Assembly (NCBI GenBank): GCA_036381015.1
Contig: DASVDR010000017.1
Coordinates: 1 to 64,000 of the forward strand
Direction of reading: 5' to 3'
DNA: 64,000 bases
DNA from: Gammaproteobacteria bacterium
GTDB taxonomy: Bacteria > Pseudomonadota > Gammaproteobacteria > Steroidobacterales > Rariloculaceae
The notes under the pieces were generated by a model, which saw only the letters and a list, made by a program, of their open reading frames with translations, made no database searches and was not told where the DNA came from. Numbering within the stretch: position 1 is the first letter of the stretch; each line of letters opens with the position of its first letter. Position numbers and translations under genes: made by a program. Of the stretch, positions 48,363 to 57,934 are shown in pieces.

Positions 48363-48366
<4 letters not shown>
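47197..48366 (+). CDS. sucC: Succinyl-CoA synthetase beta subunit SucC
   Basis: A 389-residue ATP-grasp subunit. It begins [22 protein letters not shown], has [48 protein letters not shown], and [17 protein letters not shown]. It joins CoA to succinate with ATP in the TCA cycle as a complex with SucD. It overlaps sucD by four bases. Divergent from pilS; no sucAB-lpd genes accompany it here. Confidence 0.97.
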
Positions 48367-49232
<866 letters not shown>

Positions 49233-49326
49233 AAAAAAGGTGTCAGACACCTTTTCTCGGGAGCAGTGATGGGCGCGATGACTCTCGGCCCAAAAAGGTG
49301 TCCAAAAAGGTGTCAGACACCTTTTT
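49233..49326 (+). repeat. GGTGTCAGACACC palindrome cluster downstream of sucD
   Basis: Two full palindromes with A/T flanks (49233-49255 and 49304-49326) and one half copy (49292-49302), separated by about 36 bases of unrelated sequence. Each full copy has stem GGTGTC with outer A and T tracts, so it could end transcription from either side. It sits in the 118-base gap between sucD and nadE and reaches to 25 bases ahead of the nadE start. Confidence 0.9.
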
Positions 49327-49350
49327 CGGTCTGACGCCTTCTCTCGACGA

Positions 49351-50958
49351 ATGAAGATCGCGCTCGCTCAGCTCAACACGCGGGTCGGGGGCATCGACGA
49401 GAACACCCGCAAGGTCCTCGACGCGGCCTCCCGCGCCCGCGACGCGCTCGGCTGCCGGCTCGTGATGTTTCCGGAGCTCACGCTCTCGGGTTATCCGCCC
49501 GAGGATCTGCTGCTGCATCGCGGCCTGCGCAACCGCGTCGAAGCCGCGTTCGAGAAGGTCCGCACGGGCGTTTCCGGGATCGCGATGTATCTCGGGTATC
49601 CGGAGTATCAGGGCGAGTTCATCTACAACTCGGGCGCCCTCCTCGACGACGGCGAGATCGTCGCGAAACATCGCAAGCGCGTGCTCCCGAACTACGGGGT
49701 GTTCGACGAGAAGCGCTATTTCCAGCCGGGCATGAATGCCACCGTCGCGACGGTCGACGACGTCTGCTTCGGGCTGATCATCTGCGAGGACGGCTGGGAT
49801 CCGGAGCCGAGCCGGGCGGCGGTGGAGGCGGGCGCGAAAGCGCTGCTCGTGATCAACGGCTCGCCGTATCACGTGCATCAGCCGCGCGTCCGCGAGGAGG
49901 TGCTCGCGCGCCGCGCGCGCGAGTGCGGCGTGCCGCTGATTTACCTGAATCTCGTCGGCGGGCAGGACGAGCTCGTCTTCGACGGCGGCTCGTTCGCGGT
50001 CGACGCGGCCGGCGAGGTCGTGTTCCGCGCGCCGATGTTCGAGGAGGGGATCTACGTCGTCGAGATCGAGACGCAGCAAGGCGCCGTGCGCGTGCTCCCG
50101 GGTCCGAAGACGCCTCATCCGGAGCACGAGAAGAGCGTTTACGAAGCGCTCGTGCTCGGCACGCGCGACTACGTGGAGAAGAACGGCTTCAAGGGCGTCG
50201 TGCTCGGGCTTTCCGGCGGCGTCGACTCGGCGCTCACCCTCGCGATCGCGGTGGACGCGCTCGGCGCGGAGCGCGTGCACGCGGTAATGATGCCGTCGCG
50301 ATACACGTCGCAAATGAGCCTCGACGACGCGTCCGAGCAGGCGCGGATGCTCGGCGTGCGCTACCACGTGATGTCGATCGAGCCGATGTTCGAGGCGACG
50401 CTCGGCGTGCTGAAGGACGTCATCGGCGGACTGCCGCCGGATGCGACCGAGGAAAACATCCAGGCGCGCTGCCGCGGCCTGCTGCTGATGGCGATCTCGA
50501 ACAAGCTCGGCGAAATGCTGCTGTCCACGGGCAACAAGAGCGAGATGGCCGTGGGGTACGCGACCCTTTACGGCGACATGGCCGGCGGGTTCGCGCCCCT
50601 CAAGGATTGCAGCAAGACCCTGGTGTACCGTCTCGCGCGCTACCGCAACGCCATCTCGCGCGTGATCCCGGAGCGCACGATCACCAGGGCGCCGAGCGCG
50701 GAGCTCAGGCCCGACCAGAAGGATTCGGACTCCCTTCCGCCCTACGATCAGCTCGACCCGATCCTCGAGCTTTTCATCGAGAAGGACTACTCCGTGGAGC
50801 AGATCGCGGCGCTCGGCTTCGAGCGGGAGACGGTCGTGAAGGTGCTTCAGATGGTGAAGCGGGCCGAGTACAAGCGCCGGCAGGCGCCGCCCGGCGTGCG
50901 CGTCAGCGGCCGCGCGTTCGGCCGCGACTGGCGCTACCCGATCACGTCGGCTTATTGA
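49351..50958 (+). CDS. nadE: Glutamine-dependent NAD+ synthetase NadE
   Basis: A 535-residue two-domain enzyme. The nitrilase-like N-terminal glutaminase (about 1-260) has the Glu in FPELTLSGYPPEDLL, Lys in KRVLPNYGVFDE and nucleophilic Cys in LIICEDGWDPE. The synthetase domain (about 270-535) has the PP-motif LSGGVDSALTLAIA and STGNKSEMAVGYATLYGDMAGG. It makes NAD from deamido-NAD using glutamine. It may be cotranscribed with sucCD if the repeats do not terminate. Confidence 0.95.
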   Translation: MKIALAQLNTRVGGIDENTRKVLDAASRARDALGCRLVMFPELTLSGYPPEDLLLHRGLRNRVEAAFEKVRTGVSGIAMYLGYPEYQGEFIYNSGALLDDGEIVAKHRKRVLPNYGVFDEKRYFQPGMNATVATVDDVCFGLIICEDGWDPEPSRAAVEAGAKALLVINGSPYHVHQPRVREEVLARRARECGVPLIYLNLVGGQDELVFDGGSFAVDAAGEVVFRAPMFEEGIYVVEIETQQGAVRVLPGPKTPHPEHEKSVYEALVLGTRDYVEKNGFKGVVLGLSGGVDSALTLAIAVDALGAERVHAVMMPSRYTSQMSLDDASEQARMLGVRYHVMSIEPMFEATLGVLKDVIGGLPPDATEENIQARCRGLLLMAISNKLGEMLLSTGNKSEMAVGYATLYGDMAGGFAPLKDCSKTLVYRLARYRNAISRVIPERTITRAPSAELRPDQKDSDSLPPYDQLDPILELFIEKDYSVEQIAALGFERETVVKVLQMVKRAEYKRRQAPPGVRVSGRAFGRDWRYPITSAY

Positions 50959-50966
50959 GCGCGACG

Positions 50967-51030
50967 AAAAAAGGTGTCAGACACCTTTTCCACGGAAAAG
51001 GTGTCAGACACCTTTTTCAGACACCTTTTT
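50967..51030. repeat. GGTGTCAGACACC palindrome cluster between nadE and bamD
   Basis: Full palindromes at 50967-50989 and 50996-51017 and a half copy ending in CACCTTTTT at 51030. It fills almost the whole 86-base gap between the convergent nadE and bamD stop codons. Each full copy is a hairpin with A-tract and T-tract, so it could act as a two-way terminator. Confidence 0.9.
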
Positions 51031-51044
51031 CAGACGACGCGTTT

Positions 51045-51812
51045 TCAATCCAGCCGGATCGGCTCCGACGGCGTCGCGCCGTCCCCGAAGCTGCGCTCGA
51101 GCACGCGGCGCGCGTCGGCGGCGAGCTCGGTCATGCCGAGCTCGTTATACGCCTCGATCATGATCTCGAGGCTTTCCTCGAGCTGCGGTGCGCCGGGGTA
51201 GTGCTCGATCGCGTATTCCGCGCGCTGCACGGCGGCGACGTAGGCGCCGCGACGAATGTACCAGCGCGCGACGTGATTCTCGTACTCGGCGAGCCGGTTG
51301 CGCAGGAAGACCATACGGCGGTGCGCATCGGCCGCGTAGCGGCTGTCCGGGAAGCGCCGGAGCAACTCCTGGAACACGTTGAACGCTTCCTCGGTGTCCT
51401 TCGGCGGCCGGGCCGACATGTCCACCTTGAACAGCCGCTCGAGGACATTCGGGCCCTCGTCGAAGTACACCAGGCCCTTCATATAGAGCGCGTAGTCCAC
51501 GCGCGGGTGCGTGGGGTTCTCGCGGATGAACTCGTCGGCGGCGTCGATCGCGGCCTCCGGCTGGCGGCTCTTATAATAGGCGGAGATGATGTCGAGCTGC
51601 GCCTGCCTCGTCAGATTGCTGAACGGGTAGCGCGCCTCGAGCTGGAGAAAATACTGGACCGCTCCTTGATAGTTGCCCGCCTCCATCATCTCGCTGCCGC
51701 GGTCGTAGAGCGCCTCGGGTCCGGCATCCTCCACGATGTTGTCGTTGCCGCCGCAGCTCGCCGCGGCGCAGGCGATGGCGCCGAGCAGCAGTCGTTTGAT
51801 CATCGAAGGCAT
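51045..51812 (-). CDS. bamD: Outer-membrane assembly lipoprotein BamD
   Basis: A 255-residue lipoprotein with a signal peptide ending in the lipobox AASC (Cys20), then five TPR motifs (about 35-225): ALYDRGSEMMEAGNYQGAVQYFLQLEARYPFSN, then YYKSRQPEAAIDAADEFIRENPTHP and FQELLRRFPDSRYAADA. BamD is the essential partner of BamA in beta-barrel insertion. An inner ATG at 51803 is an alternative start. Divergent from rluD, as in E. coli. Confidence 0.93.
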   Translation of the reverse strand: MPSMIKRLLLGAIACAAASCGGNDNIVEDAGPEALYDRGSEMMEAGNYQGAVQYFLQLEARYPFSNLTRQAQLDIISAYYKSRQPEAAIDAADEFIRENPTHPRVDYALYMKGLVYFDEGPNVLERLFKVDMSARPPKDTEEAFNVFQELLRRFPDSRYAADAHRRMVFLRNRLAEYENHVARWYIRRGAYVAAVQRAEYAIEHYPGAPQLEESLEIMIEAYNELGMTELAADARRVLERSFGDGATPSEPIRLD

Positions 51813-51893
51813 CGATCCCCGCTCATGGCTTTTGTTGGGCCGCCCGCCGCGGCCGCCGTCCGGAAGGCGAATTTTACCTTTTGACGAGGAGCC

Positions 51894-52925
51894 ATGGCCG
51901 AAAGTTTCGCCGACGACGATGACGGGGGGGCCGACGTCGTCTTCCGGCGCGCCGTGATCCCGCCGGAGCTCGCCGGGAAGCGCCTCGACCAGGCGGCCGC
52001 GGCGCTGATCCCGGAGTTCTCGCGGAGCCGCCTGAAGGCCTGGATCGACGCAGGCTGCATCACCCTCGCCGGCGAGCCGGCCGAGGCGAAGCGCAAGGTC
52101 CGGGCCGGCGACGAGCTCGTGCTCGCGGCCGAGCTCGAGGCCGCCGTGCCGGTCCGCCCGGAGCCCATTCCGCTGACCGTCGTTTACGAGGACCCGGCGC
52201 TCCTCGTCGTCGACAAGCCCGCGGGGCTCATCGTCCATCCGGGCGCCGGCAACCCGTCGGGGACGCTCCAGAATGCGCTGCTGCATCTCGACCCGGCGCT
52301 CGCGGCGCTGCCGCGCGCGGGATTGGTTCACCGCCTGGACAAGGACACGAGCGGTCTCTTGCTCGTCGCACGGACCCTCGAGGCGCAGGCGGCGCTCGCG
52401 GCCCGGCTCGAACGGCGCGAGATCCGCCGCACCTACGTCGCCGTCTGCCAGGGCGTGCTGACCGGGGGCGGCGTCGTGGATGCGCCGATCGGGCGCCATC
52501 CGCGCGATCGTCTGAAGCAGGCGGTGACCGGGCGCGGGCGCGCGGCGCGCACGCATTACCGCGTGCTCGAGCGGTTCCGCGCGCACACGTCGATCGAGGT
52601 CGAGCTCGAGACGGGGCGCACGCACCAGATCCGCGTGCACATGGCGCACCTGCGCGCCCCGCTCGTCGGCGACCCGCTCTACGGCGGGCGCCCCCGCTTT
52701 CCGCCGCAGCCGACCGAGGGGCTCCGCGCCTTGCTCGAGACGTTCGGCCGCCAGGCGCTCCACGCCGCGCGGCTCGCGCTCCGGCACCCCGGCACCGGGG
52801 AGCCGCTCTCGTTCGAGAGCGCGCTCCCGGCGGACATGGAGGCGCTGCTCGCCGCGTTGCGGGCCGACGCGGCCGCGGCGGCCGGCCGCGGGCGGGAGCG
52901 CGATGCCTACGGAGCAAGCCGATGA
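51894..52925 (+). CDS. rluD: 23S rRNA pseudouridine synthase RluD
   Basis: A 343-residue synthase. An N-terminal S4 domain (about 20-80, GKRLDQAAAALIPEFSRSRLKAWIDAG) is followed by the RluA-type catalytic domain with active-site Asp in HRLDKDTSGLLLVART, and ETGRTHQIRVHMAHL plus PLVGDPLYGGR. It makes pseudouridines 1911, 1915 and 1917 in 23S rRNA. The gene overlaps pgeF by four bases. Confidence 0.94.
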   Translation: MAESFADDDDGGADVVFRRAVIPPELAGKRLDQAAAALIPEFSRSRLKAWIDAGCITLAGEPAEAKRKVRAGDELVLAAELEAAVPVRPEPIPLTVVYEDPALLVVDKPAGLIVHPGAGNPSGTLQNALLHLDPALAALPRAGLVHRLDKDTSGLLLVARTLEAQAALAARLERREIRRTYVAVCQGVLTGGGVVDAPIGRHPRDRLKQAVTGRGRAARTHYRVLERFRAHTSIEVELETGRTHQIRVHMAHLRAPLVGDPLYGGRPRFPPQPTEGLRALLETFGRQALHAARLALRHPGTGEPLSFESALPADMEALLAALRADAAAAAGRGRERDAYGASR

Positions 52926-53668
52926 GCGCCGCCGGGGACGGCTTCGCGATCGCGCCGGAGTGGCCCGCCCCGCAGGGCGTGCGCGCCTGCGTCACGCTGC
53001 GGACGGGCGGCGTGAGCACGGGCGCCTACGCGAGCCTGAACCTCGGCGGCCACGTGGGCGATGACCCGGCCAACGTCGCGGAGAACCGCCGGCGCGTTGC
53101 CGCTCGCCTGGCGCTTCCCGAGGAGCCGCGGTGGCTCGAGCAAGTCCACGGCACGCGGGTCCTCGACCTCGACCGGGAAGCCGTCGCGCCGGCCGACGGC
53201 GCGGTCACCGGGCGCCTCGGCGTCGTCTGCACGGTGCTGACCGCCGATTGCCTGCCGGTCCTCCTCGCCGACCGCCAAGGGCGCCGTGTGGGCGTCGCGC
53301 ACGCCGGCTGGCGCGGGCTCGCGGGCGGCGTGCTGCCGGCCGCCGTCGAAGCGCTCGGCGTCCCCGGAGCCGACGTCGTCGCGTGGCTCGGCCCGGCCAT
53401 CGGGCCGCGCGCCTTCGAGGTCGGGGACGAGGTCCGCGCGGCGTTCGCCGAGCGCGGGTTCGCCGTCGAGCGGAGCTTCGTGCGCAACGCGCGCGGGCGC
53501 TGGCTCGCCGACCTCTACGCTCTCGCGGCCGAGAGCCTCGCGCGGGCCGGCGTCGGCGCCGTGTTCGGCGGCGGGTACTGCACGCATTCGGACGGCGACC
53601 GCTTCTTCTCGCACCGCCGCGAGGCCCCGTGCGGCCGAATGGCGGCACTGATCTGGAAGGAGAGCTGA
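52922..53668 (+). CDS. pgeF: Purine nucleoside phosphorylase / multicopper-type YfiH (PgeF)
   Basis: A 248-residue DUF152 (YfiH) protein. The conserved metal ligands are visible: Cys in TADCLPVLLAD, His in VAHAGWRGLAGG, and His in TRGYCTHSDGD-like GGYCTHSDGDRFFSHRR; QVHGTRV is also present. Family members act on purine nucleosides, and E. coli PgeF corrects peptidoglycan with the wrong amino acid. Placement between rluD and clpB matches E. coli. Confidence 0.9.
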   Translation: MSAAGDGFAIAPEWPAPQGVRACVTLRTGGVSTGAYASLNLGGHVGDDPANVAENRRRVAARLALPEEPRWLEQVHGTRVLDLDREAVAPADGAVTGRLGVVCTVLTADCLPVLLADRQGRRVGVAHAGWRGLAGGVLPAAVEALGVPGADVVAWLGPAIGPRAFEVGDEVRAAFAERGFAVERSFVRNARGRWLADLYALAAESLARAGVGAVFGGGYCTHSDGDRFFSHRREAPCGRMAALIWKES

Positions 53669-53686
53669 GCACGCGGCACCGGAGCG

Positions 53687-53715
53687 GTTGATATCGCGGC
53701 CGCGGGGCCCCATGT
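53687..53715 (+). promoter_or_regulatory. Sigma-32 heat-shock promoter of clpB
   Basis: GTTGATA (53687-53693) as -35, a 14-base spacer, and CCCCATGT (53708-53715), a perfect -10 for the RpoH consensus CCCCATNT. The transcript would begin near 53722, 46 bases ahead of the clpB ATG. ClpB is a heat-shock protein in E. coli with the same type of promoter. Confidence 0.85.
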
Positions 53716-53767
53716 CTCTGGGCGGAATCGAAGTTTTCACCCGAGCGAATTCAGGGAGCGCGTCGTC

Positions 53768-56371
53768 ATGCGCATGGACAAACTCACCAGCAAGTTTCAG
53801 CTCGCGCTCGCCGACGCGCAGTCGATGGCGGTCGGCCGCGACCATCAGTACATCGAGCCCGTGCACGTGATGGCGGCGCTGCTCGAGCAGGAGGGCGGGA
53901 CGATCCGCGGCGTGCTGACGAAGGCGGGCGTGAACATGAACCGCCTGCTCTCGTCGCTGGGCCAGGCCCTCGACCGCCTGCCGACCGTTCAGGGCGCTTC
54001 GGAAGGCGAGGTCCACCTCTCGAACGAGCTCGGCAAGCTGCTGAACATCATGGACAAGCTCGCGCAGGAGCGCGGCGACGCCTACATCTCGAGCGAGCTT
54101 TTCGTGCTTGCGGCGCTCCAGGCGCGCGGCGAGCTCGGCCGCATGCTCGAGGAGGCCGGAGCCGTGAAGGGCGCCATCGTGAAGGCCATCGACGAGATTC
54201 GCGGGGGCAACAAGGTGCAGGACCCGAACGCGGAAGAGATGCGGCAGGCGCTCGACAAGTACACGATCGACCTGACCGAGCGCGCCGAGCAGGGCAAGCT
54301 CGACCCGGTCATCGGGCGCGACGACGAGATCCGCCGCACGATCCAGGTGCTCCAGCGGCGCACGAAGAACAACCCCGTGCTGATCGGCGAGCCGGGCGTC
54401 GGCAAGACCGCGATCGTCGAAGGCCTCGCGCAGCGCATCGTGAACGGCGAGGTGCCCGAGGGCCTGAAGTCGAAGCGCCTGCTCGTGCTCGACCTCGGCG
54501 CGCTGATCGCGGGCGCCAAGTTTCGCGGCGAGTTCGAGGAGCGCCTGAAGGCCGTGCTGAACGAGCTCGCGAAGCAGCAGGGCCAGATCATTCTCTTCAT
54601 CGACGAGATGCACACGCTGGTCGGCGCCGGCGCGGCCGAGGGCGCGATGGACGCCGGCAACATGCTGAAGCCCGCGCTCGCGCGCGGCGAGCTCCACTGC
54701 GTCGGCGCCACGACGCTCGACGAGTACCGCAAGCACGTCGAGAAGGACGCGGCGCTCGAGCGGCGCTTCCAGAAGGTGCTCGTGGACGAGCCGACCGTCG
54801 AGGATACGATCGCGATCCTGCGCGGCTTGAAGGAGCGCTACGAGGTCCACCACGGCGTCGAGATCACCGACCCGGCGATCGTTGCCGCAGCGACGCTCTC
54901 GCACCGCTACATCACCGATCGCAACCTTCCTGACAAGGCCATCGACCTCGTCGACGAGGCCGCGTCGCGCATTCGCATGGAGATCGACTCGAAGCCGGAG
55001 GAGATGGACCGCCTCGACCGGCGGCTGATCCAGCTCAAGATCGAGCGCGAGGCGCTGAAGAAGGAATCGGACGAGGCCTCGAAGCGCCGCCTCGCGGACC
55101 TCGAAGCGCAGATCCAGCGGCTCGAGAAGGAGTACTCGGACCTCGAGGAGATCTGGAAGGCCGAGAAGGCGGCGATGCAGGGCACGACGCACATCAAGGA
55201 GGCGCTCGAGCACGCGAAGGTCGAGCTCGAGAAGGCGCACCGCGCGGGTGACCTCACGCGGATGTCCGAGCTTCAGTACGGCCGGATCCCGGAGCTCGAG
55301 CGCCAGCTCGCGCAGGCCGCGGCGGCCGAGAAGGACACGTCGGCCCACAAGCTGCTGCGCAACCGCGTCACCGAGGAGGAGGTTGCGGAGGTCGTCTCGA
55401 AGTGGACGGGCATCCCCGTCTCGAAAATGCTCGAGAGCGAGCGCGAGAAGCTGCTCAAGATGGAGGAGTTCATCGGCAAGCGCGTCGTCGGTCAGGAGGA
55501 GGCCGTGCATGCCGTCGCGAACGCGATCCGTCGCTCACGCGCGGGGCTCGCCGATCCGAACCGGCCGAACGGCTCGTTCCTGTTTCTGGGGCCGACCGGC
55601 GTCGGCAAGACCGAGCTCACGAAGGCGCTCGCCGCGTTCCTGTTCGATACCGAGGACGCGATGGTGCGCATCGACATGTCCGAGTTCATGGAGAAGCATT
55701 CGGTCGCGCGGCTGATCGGCGCGCCGCCGGGGTACGTCGGCTACGAGGAGGGCGGCTATCTCACCGAGGCCGTGCGGCGCAAGCCCTACTCCGTCGTGCT
55801 GCTCGACGAGGTCGAGAAAGCGCACCCGGATGTCTTCAACGTGCTGCTTCAGGTGCTCGACGACGGCCGCCTCACGGACGGGCACGGCCGCACGGTCGAC
55901 TTCCGCAACACGGTCGTGATCATGACGTCGAACCTGGGCAGCCAGCGCATTCAGGAGCTCGCGGGCGCGGAGAACTACGCGCGGATGAAGGCGGAAGTCA
56001 TGCAGATCGTCGGGCAGCACTTCCGGCCGGAGTTCATCAACCGCATCGACGACGTCGTCGTGTTCCATCCGCTCGAGACGGAGCACATCCGGCGGATCGT
56101 CGACATCCAGCTCGAGTACTTGCGCCGGCGCCTCGGCGAGCGCGACATCGGCCTCGAGCTCGACGCGTCGGCGGTCGACCGGCTCGCGGAGGCGGGGTAC
56201 GACCCGGTGTATGGCGCCCGGCCGCTGAAGCGCGCGATTCAGCAGCAGCTCGAGAATCCGCTCGCCGAGCGGATCCTGCGCGGCGACTTCGGTCCCGGCG
56301 ACACGATCCGCGTCACGGCCGAGCCCGACGGGCTCGGCTTCCGCAAGGGCCCGGCAGCCGCCGCCGCGTGA
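53768..56371 (+). CDS. clpB: Protein disaggregase ClpB
   Basis: An 867-residue Hsp100 ATPase. It has the N-terminal Clp_N repeats (about 1-150), NBD1 with Walker [19 protein letters not shown], the long coiled-coil M domain (about 410-530), and NBD2 with [19 protein letters not shown] and a [37 protein letters not shown] block. With DnaK it rescues aggregated proteins. A second ATG at 53774 gives the same protein less two residues. A repeat cluster lies right after the stop. Confidence 0.97.
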   Translation: MRMDKLTSKFQLALADAQSMAVGRDHQYIEPVHVMAALLEQEGGTIRGVLTKAGVNMNRLLSSLGQALDRLPTVQGASEGEVHLSNELGKLLNIMDKLAQERGDAYISSELFVLAALQARGELGRMLEEAGAVKGAIVKAIDEIRGGNKVQDPNAEEMRQALDKYTIDLTERAEQGKLDPVIGRDDEIRRTIQVLQRRTKNNPVLIGEPGVGKTAIVEGLAQRIVNGEVPEGLKSKRLLVLDLGALIAGAKFRGEFEERLKAVLNELAKQQGQIILFIDEMHTLVGAGAAEGAMDAGNMLKPALARGELHCVGATTLDEYRKHVEKDAALERRFQKVLVDEPTVEDTIAILRGLKERYEVHHGVEITDPAIVAAATLSHRYITDRNLPDKAIDLVDEAASRIRMEIDSKPEEMDRLDRRLIQLKIEREALKKESDEASKRRLADLEAQIQRLEKEYSDLEEIWKAEKAAMQGTTHIKEALEHAKVELEKAHRAGDLTRMSELQYGRIPELERQLAQAAAAEKDTSAHKLLRNRVTEEEVAEVVSKWTGIPVSKMLESEREKLLKMEEFIGKRVVGQEEAVHAVANAIRRSRAGLADPNRPNGSFLFLGPTGVGKTELTKALAAFLFDTEDAMVRIDMSEFMEKHSVARLIGAPPGYVGYEEGGYLTEAVRRKPYSVVLLDEVEKAHPDVFNVLLQVLDDGRLTDGHGRTVDFRNTVVIMTSNLGSQRIQELAGAENYARMKAEVMQIVGQHFRPEFINRIDDVVVFHPLETEHIRRIVDIQLEYLRRRLGERDIGLELDASAVDRLAEAGYDPVYGARPLKRAIQQQLENPLAERILRGDFGPGDTIRVTAEPDGLGFRKGPAAAAA

Positions 56372-56374
56372 CCG

Positions 56375-56445
56375 AAAAAGGTGTCTGCCCGAGAAAAAAG
56401 GTGTCAGACACCTTTTTCCCCGGAAAAGGTGTCTGACACCTTTTT
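56375..56445 (+). repeat. GGTGTCAGACACC palindrome cluster downstream of clpB
   Basis: A half copy (56375-56386), then two full palindromes (56394-56417 and 56424-56445); the last has TG instead of AG at its centre. It begins four bases after the clpB stop. The rest of the gap to fmdB (56446-56619) contains no gene; ATG 56620 is the fmdB start. Confidence 0.9.
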
Positions 56446-56619
56446 CGGAGGCGGTTTTTGTCGATTTTCGGGCGGAATCGCTTCCCCCCGCGGGACGTCC
56501 CGCCGATAATCCGACGCGCCGCGCGGGACCGCGCGAAGGCCGGGGCGTGCCGCCTCTTGAAATCGCGCGGGACGCCCCAAATGGTTGACCGGCCATGGAT
56601 TAGCGAGAGAACTTCAAGC

Positions 56620-56988
56620 ATGCCGATCTACGAGTATCGATGCGCCGCCTGCGGACATACGCTGGACGCGTTGCAGAAGCTGAGCGACGAGCCGTTGAAG
56701 GACTGCCCGGAATGCGAGGAGCCGTCGCTGCGTCGTCTGGTGTCGGCGCCTGCCTTCCGGCTGAAGGGCGGCGGCTGGTACGAGACCGACTTCAAGTCCG
56801 ACAAGGAGAAGAAGCGCAACCTGGCCGATGACGGTCAGCGCAAGTCCGCCGAGGACGGCAAGTCCAAATCGGCCGACGACGGGTCGAAGAAGTCGGGCGA
56901 CACGGCGAAGAGCGCCGACGCGTCGAAAGCCGAGAAGAAGGAAAAACAGGCAAAGGGCACGAGCGGGGCGAGCAGCGCGGTCGCTTGA
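56620..56988 (+). CDS. FmdB-type zinc-ribbon protein
   Basis: A 122-residue protein. The N-terminal zinc ribbon has C8-A-A-C11 (MPIYEYRCAACG) and C-P-E-C. Then come FRLKGGGWYETDFK and a charged, Lys/Ser/Asp-rich disordered tail from about residue 65. This is the FmdB family, whose function is poorly defined; it commonly precedes DUF502 and aspS in Gammaproteobacteria, exactly as here. The ATG 56620 is chosen because the conserved MPIYEY start is there. It ends nine bases ahead of the DUF502 gene. Confidence 0.9.
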   Translation: MPIYEYRCAACGHTLDALQKLSDEPLKDCPECEEPSLRRLVSAPAFRLKGGGWYETDFKSDKEKKRNLADDGQRKSAEDGKSKSADDGSKKSGDTAKSADASKAEKKEKQAKGTSGASSAVA

Positions 56989-56997
56989 GGGGCTCCG

Positions 56998-57840
56998 GTG
57001 GCTCGTCTCCGCCGCTATCTCGTCGCCGGCCTGCTCGTCTGGGCCCCCGTCGGCGCCACGATCTTCGTCTTCCGGCTGCTCCTCGGTCTGATGGAGCGGC
57101 TGCTCTTCTGGCTGCCGGCGCCCTATCGGCCGGAGGCGCTTTTCGACTTCGGCGTGCCCGGACTGAACGCGATGGTCTCGGGCTTTCTCGCGTTCGCCGT
57201 GCTGCTCGCCACCGGCATCCTCGCCGCGAACTTGATCGGCCGCCGGCTCGTGAGCCTCTACGAGTCGTGGCTCGCGCGCATTCCGTTCGTGCGCACGGTC
57301 TATGGCTCGGTCAAGCACTTCGTCGAGGTCGTCTTCAGCGACACGAGCCAGTCGTTCAAGCGCGTGCTGCTGATCCAGTACCCGCATCCGGGAATGTACT
57401 CGCTGGCGTTTCAGACCTCCGACACCGTCGGGGAAGTGCAAGAGCGCACCGGCGAGACCGTCGTCAGCGTGTTCCTGCCGACGACGCCCAATCCGACGTC
57501 GGGCTTCATTCTGTTCGTGCCCCGGGAGCAGATCGTCGAGCTCGACATGACGGTCGAGGACGCGTTGAAGATGATCGTCTCGCTCGGCGTCGTCACGCCG
57601 AGATGGGAGCCGGAATCCTCTAAGCAGGTCGAGCTCGAGCTGCCGGCAGGCGCGGTACCGCCGTCCCACCCCCAGGTTCCTGCCGAGGCCGGCGCAACGG
57701 CCGCCCCGCCCGCGCGCGGTCGAGACGCGGCCGCCGCCCCGATCCCGGAAAGCGCCGGCATGCCGCGGGAGCCGCAGGAGAGCCTGGCCGAAGGCGGCCC
57801 GCGCCGCCGCCGGGTTGCGCCGTCCAAGGCCGCGCCTTAG
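56998..57840 (+). CDS. DUF502 family membrane protein
   Basis: A 280-residue protein with two membrane segments (about 8-30 and 60-80), the conserved LARIPFVRTVYGSVKHFVE and a soluble DUF502 domain (FLPTTPNPTSGFILFVP). The C-terminal 60 residues are Pro/Ala/Arg-rich and not conserved. It starts with a GTG at 56998, following fmdB by nine bases. Function is unknown. In relatives aspS usually follows directly; here 4.3 kb intervenes, and the end of this gene is repeated at the far side of that block. Confidence 0.88.
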   Translation: MARLRRYLVAGLLVWAPVGATIFVFRLLLGLMERLLFWLPAPYRPEALFDFGVPGLNAMVSGFLAFAVLLATGILAANLIGRRLVSLYESWLARIPFVRTVYGSVKHFVEVVFSDTSQSFKRVLLIQYPHPGMYSLAFQTSDTVGEVQERTGETVVSVFLPTTPNPTSGFILFVPREQIVELDMTVEDALKMIVSLGVVTPRWEPESSKQVELELPAGAVPPSHPQVPAEAGATAAPPARGRDAAAAPIPESAGMPREPQESLAEGGPRRRRVAPSKAAP

Positions 57841-57880
57841 GGTTCGCGCCCTTTCGGGTCGCGCTCGACCTTCCCGCGTC
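57801..57880 (+). repeat. Left copy of DUF502 3'-end duplication flanking the inserted block
   Basis: The last 40 bases of the DUF502 gene plus 40 bases beyond it, which match 61980-62060. The best-kept part is TTCGCGCCCTTTCGGGTCGC followed by TCGACCTTCCCGCGTC. In the right copy the same portion reads the same with a few changes (TTGACCCTCCCGCGTC). Confidence 0.75.
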
Positions 57881-57934
57881 GCGCGGACAACGCGTAGAAG
57901 CGGTTCCGGAGCCGAATCAAGGCGGCGTGCCAGC

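Noticed and set aside
49233-56445. Palindrome clusters as a CRISPR array
   Set aside because: Copies are kilobases apart, spacing is irregular and no cas gene is present.
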